Shown: positions 12,363 to 22,869 of the stretch, one piece after another
Numbering within the stretch: the stretch's first letter is position 1
Layout of the letters: each line of letters begins with the position of its first letter
Assembly (NCBI GenBank): GCA_034509755.1
Contig: CM067544.1
Span: 10,023,501-10,087,500 of the forward strand
Direction of reading: 5' to 3'
Source of the DNA: Anisodus tanguticus
Lineage: Eukaryota; Streptophyta; Magnoliopsida; Solanales; Solanaceae
Length of the DNA: 64,000 nt
Notes under the pieces: model-generated
Seen by the model: the letters and a program-made list of their open reading frames with translations, nothing else
What the model was told of the DNA's origin: nothing
Databases searched by the model: none
Program-made: the position numbers and the translations under genes

Positions 12363-12734
12363 AGGGTACGTCAATCATTTATGAGTTTAAAAACCAAGTT
12401 CAAGTCATTGAATAAGTTTCAAGTTCAACAATCAGCTTACCGATTCCAACATAAACATTCATTCCTGGACTTTACTTGGAACAAGTTATCCCCATATGGA
12501 GTCCGCCCAAGGGAGGAATCCAATCTCAAGTCTAATTCTCTGCTTAGTGACTCGATCTCTCTTTCTTTAGACGAATTTAAGATTTTTTACGAACTCCCTT
12601 ATTTGGTTTGACATCAAAATGACTATCCATCATTCGAATTCATCCCGAAGGGATCCACATAACTAAAATATGACACGTCAATACTTATTATACATATTCA
12701 CACCTAATCAGAATTTACGGAGTGTTACATAGAT

Positions 12735-13617
12735 CCAAAGAGGGAATTCTCATGTCTCAAAGAAAATATGCTCTTGAAATGATTTATGAGTTAGGCCTAG
12801 CAGGATCCAAACCTAAGGGAACACCTATGGAGCAAAATCTCAAATTGACAAGTATAGAATTTGACAAGATGGTAGATGCAAAGTCTATAGATGGCAAGAT
12901 GGCAGATGAGAGATCAGTAGATGAGTTGATGGAAGACAGAGAGAGATATCAAAGATTGATTGGGAAACTGTTGTATTTGACCATTACCAGACCTGATGTT
13001 TCTTATGCAGTCCAAAGTCTGGGTCAATTTATGCAGACACCTAAAAGATCTCACTATGAAGCAACTCTGAATGTAGTTAGATAAGTAAAGAAACAACCTA
13101 GTCTAGGCTTACTTATTTCAAGTGATAGTTCAGAACATATTGTAGCATATTTTGATTCAGATTGGGCATCTTGTCTCATGTCCAAAAAATCAGTAACAGG
13201 TTACTGTGTCAAGCTGGGTTCATTGTTGATTCCATGGAAGGCTAAGAAACAAAATACTATTTCTAGGAGTTCTGCAGAAGCAAAGTACATGAGTATGGCA
13301 CATACAATGGATGGATTGGTTTGGCTAAGTGGTCTACTTAAGGAGTTAACTTTGAATATGGAGTTGTCTATGAAATTGTATTGTGATAACAAGGCAACAT
13401 TACAAATTGATGTCAATCCAATATACCATGAAAAGACTAAGCACATAGAAATAGACTGTCATTTTGTGAGGGAGAAAATTCAAGATGGATTGGTTAAGAC
13501 ACTGCACATAGTCAGTCAAGAAGAACCAATAGATATATTGACTAAAGCATTGGGACATCAACAACATGCTTATCTGGTTTTCAAGTTGGGAATGAGAAAC
13601 ATATTTTCCCATTCTCA
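12735..13617 (+). pseudogene. Copia element 1 RT end and RNase H
   Basis: The frame continues from 7561 across the insertion: SKEGILMSQRKYALEMIYEL, then RLIGKLLYLTITRPDVSYAV. A TAA replaces a tyrosine codon at about 13082. After it come DSDWASCLMSKKSVTGY, SRSSAEAKYMSMA and LYCDNKATLQI, the RNase H catalytic D-E-D blocks, ending KTKHIEIDCHFVREKI. Only a few stops interrupt it. Confidence 0.92.
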
Positions 13618-13620
13618 ACT

Positions 13621-13630
13621 AGAGGGGGAG
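13621..13630 (+). other. polypurine tract of Copia element 1
   Basis: AGAGGGGGAG lies immediately 5' of the 3' LTR, the position and composition expected for plus-strand priming. Confidence 0.8.
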
Positions 13631-13958
13631 TGTTGAAGTGAAGATATAAAACATGTGTAAATGTGTTAGCAGCATTAACTGATTGTACATGAGTTTATTT
13701 AAAGTTGTACACTTCTAGAAGTAAATAGAATTAGTTGACTAGTTTAACATTTGAAAGTGAATTAGACTAGTATATATGTATAGCTTTGGATAATTGTTGA
13801 GTAAATTGGATTAATGAAAAGTAAATATTTTCACAAGCTTCTCTCAATATTTCTCTCTCTATAATTAACTTTCCCTCTCTTTCTCTCTCTTCTCTTCTCC
13901 GATCAGTAACCTCCATTAATGGAGGATTAAGCTTGCATGCACTCTTCTACTTTTAACA
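13631..13958 (+). repeat. 3' LTR of Copia element 1
   Basis: It runs from TGTTGAAGTG to TTTTAACA, 328 bp, followed by the target duplication AGATA. It carries the single-copy version of the stretch duplicated in the 5' LTR. Confidence 0.92.
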
Positions 13959-13963
13959 AGATA

Positions 13964-14700
13964 AATACTTATCCGCACTAAATATTTGAAGTACCGAAAC
14001 TGGTTACCAAAATATAGAAAAAGAAGAAGAAGCATGCTTTATTTGATGATAGTCAAAATTGAAGACATATTATGAATTTGAAAGAAAATTGGCTACAAAT
14101 TAAATAACATGATGCAAACTGATCAGGCCTGTGAAATGTTTACATTCGGATCAACCCCAACAAGTAGGGAAAATAACATGAATTACCCATTAAAATTAAA
14201 AATATTTACCGTAATTGCCCCCATACCAATTAATTGTTAAAGTTATCCATGAGGCACAAATATATTATCCGAGCGCCCCCTCCCTCCTTTTGACCGAACC
14301 AAACAATTTGTGTGACTTTACTGTTTACTTTTCCTTTTTAGTCTTGGTTTTCTTTTCCTTTTTTTTCTTTTTTAGTTTTGTCGTTCTTTTTTTCCTCTTG
14401 TCTTTTTTTTTTTTTTTTAGTTTAAAATTTTAGAAAAAATAATAAAAATAGAAAATTAGATAATTAAATCACAACAAGAAGTAATTAAGATAAACGCTAA
14501 AATCACTAATTTATTTATTAAAATTAAATTAAAAAAAATATATTTTATGCAAATTTTCTCTTTTGCAAATAAAAATAAAATTTATATTTAAATTATAACT
14601 CTATTTTTATAATTGTTTTTTAAAAAATTAACTTGCTAAAAACGATATAAAAATTAAGCTTAAACACTATTTGTTATATTTTTTTGTATGATTTTATTTT
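13964..14700. other. AT-rich intergenic DNA
   Basis: No gene is visible. T-rich and A-rich homopolymer tracts dominate 14330-14560. Confidence 0.6.
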
Positions 14701-14704
14701 CTTT

Positions 14705-15718
14705 TGAAGGAATGAACTTGTCCTTTTTATGATACCACAATATATAATATATATCATGTGGGTATCATAAAAGACTAGTGAGTATTTTTTTTTGAAGGAT
14801 TGAACCAGTTCATTATGAGACCCTAACATTATATGATATATATCATATAGGTATCATAAAGCACTAAAGAGTTTTTTTAAGGAATGAATTAGTCCTATGA
14901 TACCATGACAATATATAATATATACCATGCGGGTATCGTAGAGAATTGAGAAGTATTTTATTTTAAAAAAGAAGAACTAGTCTCTATAATACCATATCAT
15001 TATATGATATATAACATGTGGTATCATAGACGACTGAGCTCTTTTTTAAATGAATAAATCAATTATCTATGATATCTTGTGAGTATATGATATATCATGT
15101 GGTCAACCATTCATGATACCCTATCAATATATGATATATACCATATATGTATCATAGAGGATTGAGTTGTGTTTTTCTTGAAAGCATGGACTATTCCTAT
15201 ATAATACATGTTAGTATATAGTATATGATATATATCATGTGGGTATTATTATAAAGGATTGAGGAGTATTTTTCTTAAAGAAATAAATCAGTCCTCTATA
15301 ATATCATGTCAATATATGATATACATCGTGTGTGCATCATAGAGGATTGCGTAGTGTTGAAATGAATATGCTATCTATGATATCCTATTAGTATACTAGG
15401 TTGGTATCATAGAGGAATGCATGTTTTTCTTGAAGGAATGAATTGTCAGTCCTTTATGATATCGTGTGAGTATCATAGAGGATTGAGTAGTATTTTTGAA
15501 GGGATGAATTAATATTCTATTATACTCTGTCAGTAAATGATATATACCATGTGGGCATCCTAGAGGAATGAGTTATGTTTTTCAGGGATGAATCAGTCTT
15601 TTATGATAATCAGTCAGTATATGATACATACTAGGTTGATATTATAGAGGAATGATCATTTTTCTTCAAGGAATGAACTGTCAGTGTTATATGATATATA
15701 CCATGTGGATATCATAGT
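14705..15718. repeat. minisatellite, about 80 bp unit, roughly 13 copies
   Basis: Units follow the pattern GAAGGAATGAA-T-AGTCCT, TATGATACCATGTCA, ATATATGATATATACCATGTG, GGTATCATAGAGGATTGAG, then a T-tract. Unit length ranges from about 60 to 97 bp and identity is loose. The core ATATGATATATATCAT is palindromic. No coding capacity. Confidence 0.85.
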
Positions 15719-16094
15719 ATACTGCAACTGCTACTGATTTGATATACTATATGTTAGAATAAATTATTTTTTTGAGATTTTAAAAAAAATATCAATTATC
15801 CTTTTTATTGATATAAAAAATAAATAATAAAGGAGCCAAAAGGTTTGTAGAATTAGATTATGAAAAAAAATAAAGAAAAAAATAATTTGAAAAAAATGAA
15901 ATTAGAAATGGTGAAAAAGTAAATGAAAATCACTAGAAATTTAAAAAGAAGAATAAATAAAATAGAAAAAAAAGTGAGAGAAATTAGATTATGGAGATAA
16001 AAAATGAAAAGAAACAAATGAAAATTAAAAGGAACAAGAAATGAAAAACAAAAAAAAAATGAAAAGAAAGGAGCTAAAATTAAATATGAAATAA

Positions 16095-16250
16095 GATTAT
16101 GATACCAACACAACAATAACATACCCAATATTATCCCACCAAGTGTGGTCTGAGAAGGGTAGAGTGTACGCATACCTTATCTCTCTCTGCCTTGTGAAGT
16201 TTGGGAGACTTCATCTGATAGTCCTCGACTCAAGAAAAGATGAAAAGATA
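16095..16250 (-). mobile_element. TS-like SINE copy, diverged
   Basis: Read on the minus strand it ends in a TATGTTGTTATTGTTG-like tail, preceded by a CCACACTTGGTGGGA-like block and an AGACTATCAGATGAAG block. These are the 3' parts of the tobacco-type TS SINE. It is strongly diverged. Confidence 0.65.
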
Positions 16251-16261
16251 ACAATAATAAT

Positions 16262-16315
16262 ATACAACAACAACAATAACAACATACCCAGTGAAATCTC
16301 ACATCGTGGGGTATG
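16262..16315 (-). mobile_element. TS-like SINE 3' fragment
   Basis: ACAACATACCCAGTGAAATC followed by TCACATCGTGGGG is the same SINE 3' end as in the neighbouring copy, truncated after about 50 bp. Confidence 0.55.
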
Positions 16316-16633
16316 AGGAAAACAATAATAATAGACAATAATAAAAATAAAAATAATAAGATAAAATATGAAATAAAATTATGAAAAAAAGGAAAATAAA
16401 AATTTGCATGATTTGGGAAAAAAATAGAACAAAAAGGAGAAAAAAAGAAGAAGATAAAGAAGTATAAAAATAAAATAAAAAAGAAGAAAAAATATTAATT
16501 ACCTACAAAAGTTATAATAGGTGGAAAAGTTAAATAGTTTTGAACGTAGGAAAGTAAAGCACGGAAAGATAATTATTTTTCGTGTCATGGACATTGGTGT
16601 TCTTTCCTTAAAAAATACGGTGGTAGGGGTCTC

Positions 16634-16670
16634 TAGGCCCATTATGTCACTGGACCCAAAGGCCCAAATA
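16634..16670 (+). promoter_or_regulatory. paired GGCCCA (site II/UP1-like) motifs
   Basis: AGGCCCATTA at 16635 and GGCCCAAATA at 16661 lie 40-75 bp before the predicted start codon at 16711. GGCCCA motifs of this kind are common in proximal promoters of plant housekeeping and growth genes. Their role here is inferred from position only. Confidence 0.45.
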
Positions 16671-16710
16671 AATTTTCAGAGGGCGAAACGGGTAAGAGTC
16701 GGGTCTGGAG

Positions 16711-19700
16711 ATGGAAGAGGACGAGGGAAGGAGAGAAGCTGCGATAGCATCAGCACCATCTCTGCAACCTAATTTCACTCCCAAAAAGGGTCTCAACCCT
16801 TGTCAAATTTCCAAATTTCAAGTAAATCTTTGTCTCTATTTATTGCTAATCATAGATTAAATTGTCCAATAGAACCTAATTTTCTTATTGCTTGCAATCA
16901 TACAGCTCAAATATTAGCTCCATTTTTATTTTTTTCATACTTCTCTCTGAAGACGCAATACTTATAATAACCGCGTGTTGAGGAAATGGAATAAAATTGG
17001 CCCGAATAGAGCGAAATAGATATAGAGGATTTGTATAGACGAGGAAATTAGTTTGGGATTGAGACGTAGTTGATTCAATAAAATGTCGAGGAAAACCCAA
17101 AATTTCATTGGTTGTTTTTCTAGAATTTTCCAAGCTATATTGGATGTAATGTGTACGAATTTCACAGTATTCCAGTGAAGTTGTAAAACATATCACTTTG
17201 TTGTGCTTTTCAAGGACTTTTTATTGGTTTTATCCCAAAAAGAGAAAAAAAAACATTGATAATAAGTCACTGTTATCATTGTAGGTTGATGTGAGTGCCA
17301 AAGCATCAAGCTACTATGATAAAGCATATAACATCATGTGACTTGCTCATCTATGATGCAGCAACAACTAACTCAAATTGTAGATCCTTAGAAACAGTAT
17401 ATATTTTCTGATGTGTGGTAGGGACTAGGGGAAGTTGTAAGTGGCGATAATGGAGATCTCTTTTCTTGTTTGTAGCTATAAGAAAGGATGCTGAGCTATC
17501 ACTGTTATTTGTGAGATGTCCAATTTACACTTTTCCGTAACAGTAGTATCTAAGAAGTTAGAAGTTGAAGTTGCATTGAGTTGTTATTTTGAAAATGCTA
17601 GAATCAATAGAAAGGTATCTGCCTTATCGCCTTTCTGTGACACGTGCAATTAAGTATTTGCGAACTTCTTCAGAATATGAAACTATAAGCTAAAACATAT
17701 CGTGTTAATATGCTCAGGTTCTATGAGTGACAGTTGAGTACTTTTAAAGTTCTCAGTATTTATCCATACTAGTCATGGACATGTGTGTGTTGCACGTGTA
17801 TTTCAAGTTAATTATTTTAAATAAATATAACAAAATGTATTAAGTTTGTGTGTTAATTATTTTAGATAAATTCTATAATTTAAATAGAGACTTCTCCCAA
17901 CACACGGGTAGAATAGTGTATTTTGCTTTAGTTGTTTTAAGTTTCAATTTCGTTGCACTACCATATTTCTTACCTAGGAACTCACTATCTATAGTTGTGG
18001 CCTGTGGGCCTGTTTTCATTCTACCACATTTTTCTATTTCTAGCCTAAGAACTAACCTCGGAACTACATTATTCATTATATCCCACACACGTACTACCAA
18101 CAGAAAGGATAAGAAAATGATTTCGAGAATTTAAAAATCGCCAATTGGTTTCAAGAAAATCTTATTTTCATATACTCGAAATCAATCTTTACTCTCCAAT
18201 CAATGTTATATTCAATGATTCGAATTAATATCATTGAAGAAATTAAGTAATGGATATTAATGGTTTACGATAAGGGATATGAAAGGTTGGAGCAATATCA
18301 ATTATTTTGCAATGAGAAAAATAATTACATTTTCTCAACTTGAATTTGTTTTGTGAGCATGTAGAGTAATTATATTTCTCAATTCTTTCTCCTTTTTCAT
18401 TATAAATAACTGAAATTCAGCGTAATCTAGTACAATCACTCCTAAAATCTAAAACAATCATTTTACGTCTGAGATTATTAGATTTGAATTACTATTATAA
18501 TTATAACCCTGCAACATACTAAAAAAGTAACAATGTATACACATCCTTTTTTATTCCAAGCTCTTTGGAGCTTTAATTCCTTTCCGTATGATGCTACCGC
18601 CGCCTATCAGAAAGTCAAAATCATTTCAAATCAAACAGAACAAATAAAATGAAAGAGATTCTATACCACAATATGCCTAACAAAAGACCTCAAAAGATTC
18701 TTACCTCCGTTTTGTAATTTTACTGTCTTGTATGATTTACCTCTAACTCAACCTATAAGTATTTTTATTCACATTTAAAACGACATAAAATTTGTATTTA
18801 AAAAAACTCAATTAATTAGTACTCTATTAATTGTTGGTTTTACAAGTTTGCGACGTCAAAAATGTAAGAATTGAAATTATAATTCTCATTATAGGATCAA
18901 TTACTCGTATGTATCCTTTATACGTCCTGGACAATTAAGTCTTCCAAGATAAAACAAAGAATGGAACTATTGAGCAAAGGAAACTCAAAAGCTACCGTGA
19001 AGAATATTGAATAACGAAATGATGCTTGGAAGATTAGGAAGAAAGCTGCTTTGCTTTACTCGCTTTGTGTATTTTCGTGTATATCAAGTGTGCCTCAACA
19101 ATGGTGTAAGGGGTGTTTATATAGGAGGAAGAGGGATTTTTGATTTATTTGCTCTCCATAATGCCATTATTGGCCAAATAATGACCATTATGGAGGTAGT
19201 AAAGCCACCAAATAAATGGAGAAAATTGCCAACGGATTAGCCATTATAGGAGGTGTAATTCAGCCAAAATAAATGGGTGAATTGAGTCTTTGAAGTTTAC
19301 GTTCGGACCGTCGAAATTCGACTTTACGAAAACTTCGGGGACCAAACGCGTACATCTTGAAACTTCGGGGACCAAATTGTAAATCGAAAGAATTCGGTCC
19401 AAACCGCACATCCGGGAATCAAACTGTACTTACGGCAAAGTTTTACGGCCCAAAAAGATAATATCAGAAGGCCCACAGCCCACGACCCGTGGACCCGTGA
19501 GCCCGAGAACCCGGAACCGGACCGGACCGGCGGTGGCGGCGCGCGTGTGGTCTTTCCTCGAACCGAAGCACATCTAGGTCCTCCCTCCTTTAAACACATG
19601 GGATACCCCTTGGGGTCCCAAACCCCAAACCAACTTCGAGTCTTATATACACAACAATTCTTTCTTCCTCTACCGATGAGGGAGAATTGATCACACACCA

Positions 19701-21428
19701 CATTTTTCCATGCTTCAAACACCTTACTTCGTGAACCAATATCTCTTTCATTTCTCAATGAAATTTGACGATTCTTGGCCCTACGGTTATCTACGTACTT
19801 AGTACATCATGCATGTGTGAAGAATCGGATTCTCCAACATACGTAATACTAGTGTTTAAGCCGTTAAAGTTGGTCGGTCGCAACTCCCGCCAAAGGCTAA
19901 TTTCCAACATCAATTAGAGAAGAGTAAAAAACGACGTACCAAAAAAAAAGTTGCAATAGAGAAAAAATTGCAACAACAGTAAAAGCGCACAGAAAGAAAA
20001 AAAGAAGAGGAAACCTTGCATGCAGAGATTTTGGAATGAGGTGAGGCAGAGCAACTGTAGACTGTAGTATGCAATGAAGCATTATGGTTTAGTATTTATA
20101 ATAAGTGGTAAGCAATACAACTTGTAACTTATGAGTAATTCAATAGAAAGAGTAAAGTTATTGTAATAAGTTACAGTTTTAAGTGCATTAATTGTCATAA
20201 TTCTTTTTTTAAAATTTGGGATGAATGGATTCGTTTCCGAAAAAATGGGAAATTCAAGAAAATATATGAGAAAGATAATATATAAAAAAATTGGGATGGA
20301 GATAAATACATGGACATTTATGTATTTTTCATTTAATGTCCAGTTTATGGCCTTTGGGGTTCTTTGACAAGAATGACGTGATTATTTAAACATGTGCCAA
20401 AATAAATGTTTCCATTGAATCTGGTAAACATTTTAAAACTGATCATCAACTTATACCATAATTAATAAGAAATTCATTACTTATAATTTAATGGTGATTT
20501 GTTTTTATGATGTGTTCTTACAATTTTGTACATGAATATTGAAGGAATAGTTCATGACTAAAGGGTAAACACGTCCTTCAATTTTTATTGGACATTTTGG
20601 TAATTCAACTTTTCAACTTAGAGTCTTCCCACTTTTAGTATTATATGATATGATATACATTGATGTTCAAAAACTTGCTTGTTGAGCTAGAGGTTGGGGA
20701 CTGCATTAATTGTGCACATGATATTTGGATATGAAGATATGTGTGCATAGTTGTTTTAGTTCTTTCATCTTAGTTTGACTGGATTGATTTTTAAATATGA
20801 ATTGTGTTGGATTTGCCAGGATTTGCATCGAAGACGCTTGAAAATAAAAGCAAAATCAAAGGTCAAGGATAAATCAAAAGGTGTGTAATTTGATTCTTCC
20901 GCACTTTGTTTACATTTTCAACTATCTTTTTCCTCCTTTTTTTATAAATATTTTCTAATGATAGTGAATTTATAGTTAACATTTTGACATGGAGAAGTTT
21001 TCAGGAGCTCTTGATGAGGCTGAAAAGTATAATGGTAAAGTTGTCAATACCAAATGCAAGGAGATCATGGATGAAAAATCAATTAAAACAGCTAAAGATC
21101 CGAGAATTACTTTGTCCATAAGCAGTATGACGGAACCCTCTCAAGAAGACAACTTAGCGGGGCACACACTGTCAAAGAAGTGGCAAAAGTTGCATTGGGG
21201 GTATGACTTCTCAAAATTTTTGCAATCATTGCTCCTCGAACAAACCATTAGATTTAGTGCCAAAGCACATTTAACAGTATGTTACTTTTAGTATTGTATT
21301 TGGTTGGTTATGTTTCTTTATATCTGATATTTTGGTTTTGTCAACTTTATGTTCTTATGAATTGTGCCTTTTGTACCAACTGTAGGCTTGACACCAAGGA
21401 GAGATGGGAAAGGAAATCCAATATGTAG
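16711..21428 (+). CDS. small conserved plant protein, 4 exons, 136 aa
   Basis: I reconstruct a gene from exons 16711-16821, 20820-20880, 21005-21200 and 21386-21428. All junctions are GT-AG and the phases match, giving 411 nt. The product starts MEEDEGRREAAIASAPSLQP and continues through a basic stretch DLHRRRLKIKAKSKVKDKSK. It ends KLHWGLDTKERWERKSNM. The acidic start, central basic region and the conserved KLHWGLDTKERWERK end resemble a plant-wide family of small proteins without a named function that I know. No signal peptide or membrane segment is visible, and the Lys/Arg-rich middle suggests a nuclear or nucleic-acid-associated protein (inference). Intron 1 is 4.0 kb and contains a solo LTR. 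GGCCCA motifs precede the start. The exon structure is predicted, not confirmed by transcripts. Confidence 0.8.
16822..20819 (+). other. 4.0-kb intron 1 of the small conserved gene
   Basis: It lies between donor GTAAAT at 16822 and acceptor TTTGCCAG at 20819. Apart from the solo LTR at 18902-19909 I see no recognisable coding sequence. Open frames near 16885-17196 and 17850-18134 do not resemble known proteins. Confidence 0.65.
18902..19909 (-). mobile_element. solo LTR, reverse orientation, about 1.0 kb
   Basis: Read on the minus strand it starts TGTTGGAAATTAGCCTTTGG, a typical LTR start. It is flanked by the 5-bp repeat TCAAT (18897-18901 and 19910-19914). The far end reads GAGTA instead of the usual CA, consistent with one mutation. 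No polyprotein or second LTR is present. It lies in antisense orientation to the host gene, inside intron 1. Confidence 0.7.
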
Positions 21429-21930
21429 AGATATCAGCTTCTGAATTTGCAATGCCTTCTATCATGCTAGACAGCTCCAAGAAAGGCAGCGGCTTTGATT
21501 TACTTGTCATAATTGATCTATTGTGATTTAAGATGATGTCTGACTAAATCATCTAAGCTTGTATACCCAAGTTTAAGAGTGTGAAGATGTACATTGATCC
21601 CCAGGTCTATGAGGAAATGGGAACTAAGCCTTGGCTCAGGCATAGATCAATCAATTACCGCTAAATACCTTTGATTCCTATGCGTTTTGCCCTTTCACTT
21701 GTAAATGCACGTGTTTTATTTGTTAAGCAATACCAAGATTTTTCTTGCAAAAAGAAAAAGATTTTTTTAAAATATAGTTTGGAAATTCCAGCTAATGACA
21801 AGGAGTTTGTTATCTCCTTACGTTACGATGCCTAGCTATTCTTATGCTTTCAAAACAGATTTGTCGGGAACCAAGGGCTCTCTCTTCTTAGACAACCTAT
21901 ATGGTACTGTTGATTTTCAGAGCATTAGCC
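21429..21930 (+). other. probable 3' UTR and downstream spacer
   Basis: This sequence follows the TAG of the small conserved gene. No further reading frame of note was found. It ends where the direct repeat copy begins. Confidence 0.5.
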
Positions 21931-21932
21931 CC

Positions 21933-22323
21933 TCTACACATGATTAGCATTTGATGAATTATCCAGCCTTGAGCAATCCTAGTTGTTGGTTTGGATTCAG
22001 TTTGTTATCTGGTATTTGTCTAGACATTTCTATAGTGGTTGATGCTTTATGATTTAGCTGGGCAGTACACACCTTCTTTGGAGTTGACTTCTGATGCAGC
22101 ATCCTAGAAGGGATCCAATATGACTACTTCATGTGTATATAATTTTAGCAACTTCTTGTATACATAGCTTCTGTATATGTTCTCTAGGGCTTTGGTCTTG
22201 TATACATAGCTTAATAGAAGGATAGAGGGGTGGGCCCATTATCCAGTGAGTTTCAAAAAGTGCGCCACTAGCTCTGGGGGATTTGATAGTTATCAGTTCC
22301 TATAAACTCACTTGTATATCTTT
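21933..22323. repeat. direct repeat copy 1 flanking the LINE
   Basis: It runs from CTCTACACATGATTAGC to CACTTGTATATCTTT and recurs nearly identically at 25592-26142. Compared with the second copy it lacks about 80 bp after GAATTATCC and about 85 bp after CCACTAGCTC. Confidence 0.9.
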
Positions 22324-22869
22324 GTAAATCTAGGGCGTCCACTGTGCGAGATCAACCCCGCATTCGGCTCGTCGGCAAGCATAAGCTCAAGCTATTCCCA
22401 CATACCGGGTAGTCGAGAGCACCAAAGCGAAGAAAATGAAGGGTATAGACCCCATCCCTACATCCGAAAGACAGTCCCTCATGCCAAGGCACAAGGTTGC
22501 GGTAGTGGGCCTCCTTAAACCCTCTGTCGTGGTAAACCCTAACGGGATAAACCCACGGTCAGGGAAGAGTACCTATTCGGTCATGGGTAAAACCCCACCC
22601 CTCGTCACGTGTCTTTGGGCGGCATCTGTCTCGGTGCGCACGCCTAAACCTTGGTATTCCGTGCGACCCGGCAAGACAAACCCAGCTAACGCGGATACAA
22701 AGCGTAACTTACTCCCGCCGATCCCACACCCCGGGAGGTCGGGAGACTCTAGCTAGTCCCACAAACCGGGTAGTCTAGAGGTTTTACCCTAGCTAATGTT
22801 TATCTATGCTAGCTAACCTCCCCGCTAAGGAGACAAAATCTTCCAAGAAAAGCGGGAAAAGAGCAAAAA
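22324..22869 (-). other. GC-richer segment, probable LINE 3' region, with short internal repeats
   Basis: It lies between direct repeat copy 1 and the C-terminal end of the minus-strand LINE reading frame, so it may be the LINE 3' untranslated region. It contains the phrase TCCCACA-ACCGGGTAGTC-AGAG twice, near 22395 and 22757, plus a variant near 22720. No protein is recognised. Confidence 0.45.

Larger units (their letters stand above)
7562..12729. mobile_element. solo LTR-like element, TGTCAC...GTTACA, itself interrupted
   Basis: It begins TGTCACGCCCCAAAACCC and ends ACGGAGTGTTACA, with perfect 5-bp target duplication TAGAT (7557-7561 and 12730-12734) inside the RT frame of Copia 1. Removing the element at 8723-12362 and its duplication leaves about 1.52 kb. 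Its ends resemble those of the element at 1990-4284 (TGTNACGCCC and GTTACA), so the two are probably related families. No coding capacity. Confidence 0.85.
1100..13958 (+). mobile_element. Ty1/Copia LTR retrotransposon, degenerate, with nested insertions
   Basis: The element is bounded by two related LTRs (1100-1467 and 13631-13958) and a perfect 5-bp target duplication AGATA (1095-1099 and 13959-13963). A primer-binding site TGGTATCAAAGC at 1468 is complementary to initiator methionine tRNA, with one mismatch to the usual TGGTATCAGAGC. A polypurine tract AGAGGGGGAG lies directly before the 3' LTR. Internal order is gag, protease, integrase, RT, RNase H, the Copia order. About 7.5 kb of the 12.9 kb is later insertions (1990-4284 and 7562-12729). 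Many in-frame stops make it non-autonomous. Confidence 0.93.

Noticed and set aside
15853..16173. 106-codon minus-strand frame, Phe/Leu-rich
   Set aside because: A product of A-rich sequence next to a SINE; low complexity.
19324..19758. 144-codon minus-strand frame
   Set aside because: It lies wholly inside the reverse solo LTR in intron 1 and has no recognisable domain; LTR leader sequence often stays open.
22312..22756. Two overlapping plus-strand frames of 68 and 106 codons
   Set aside because: GC-rich segment next to the LINE; Pro/Ser-rich translations with no similarity I recognise.
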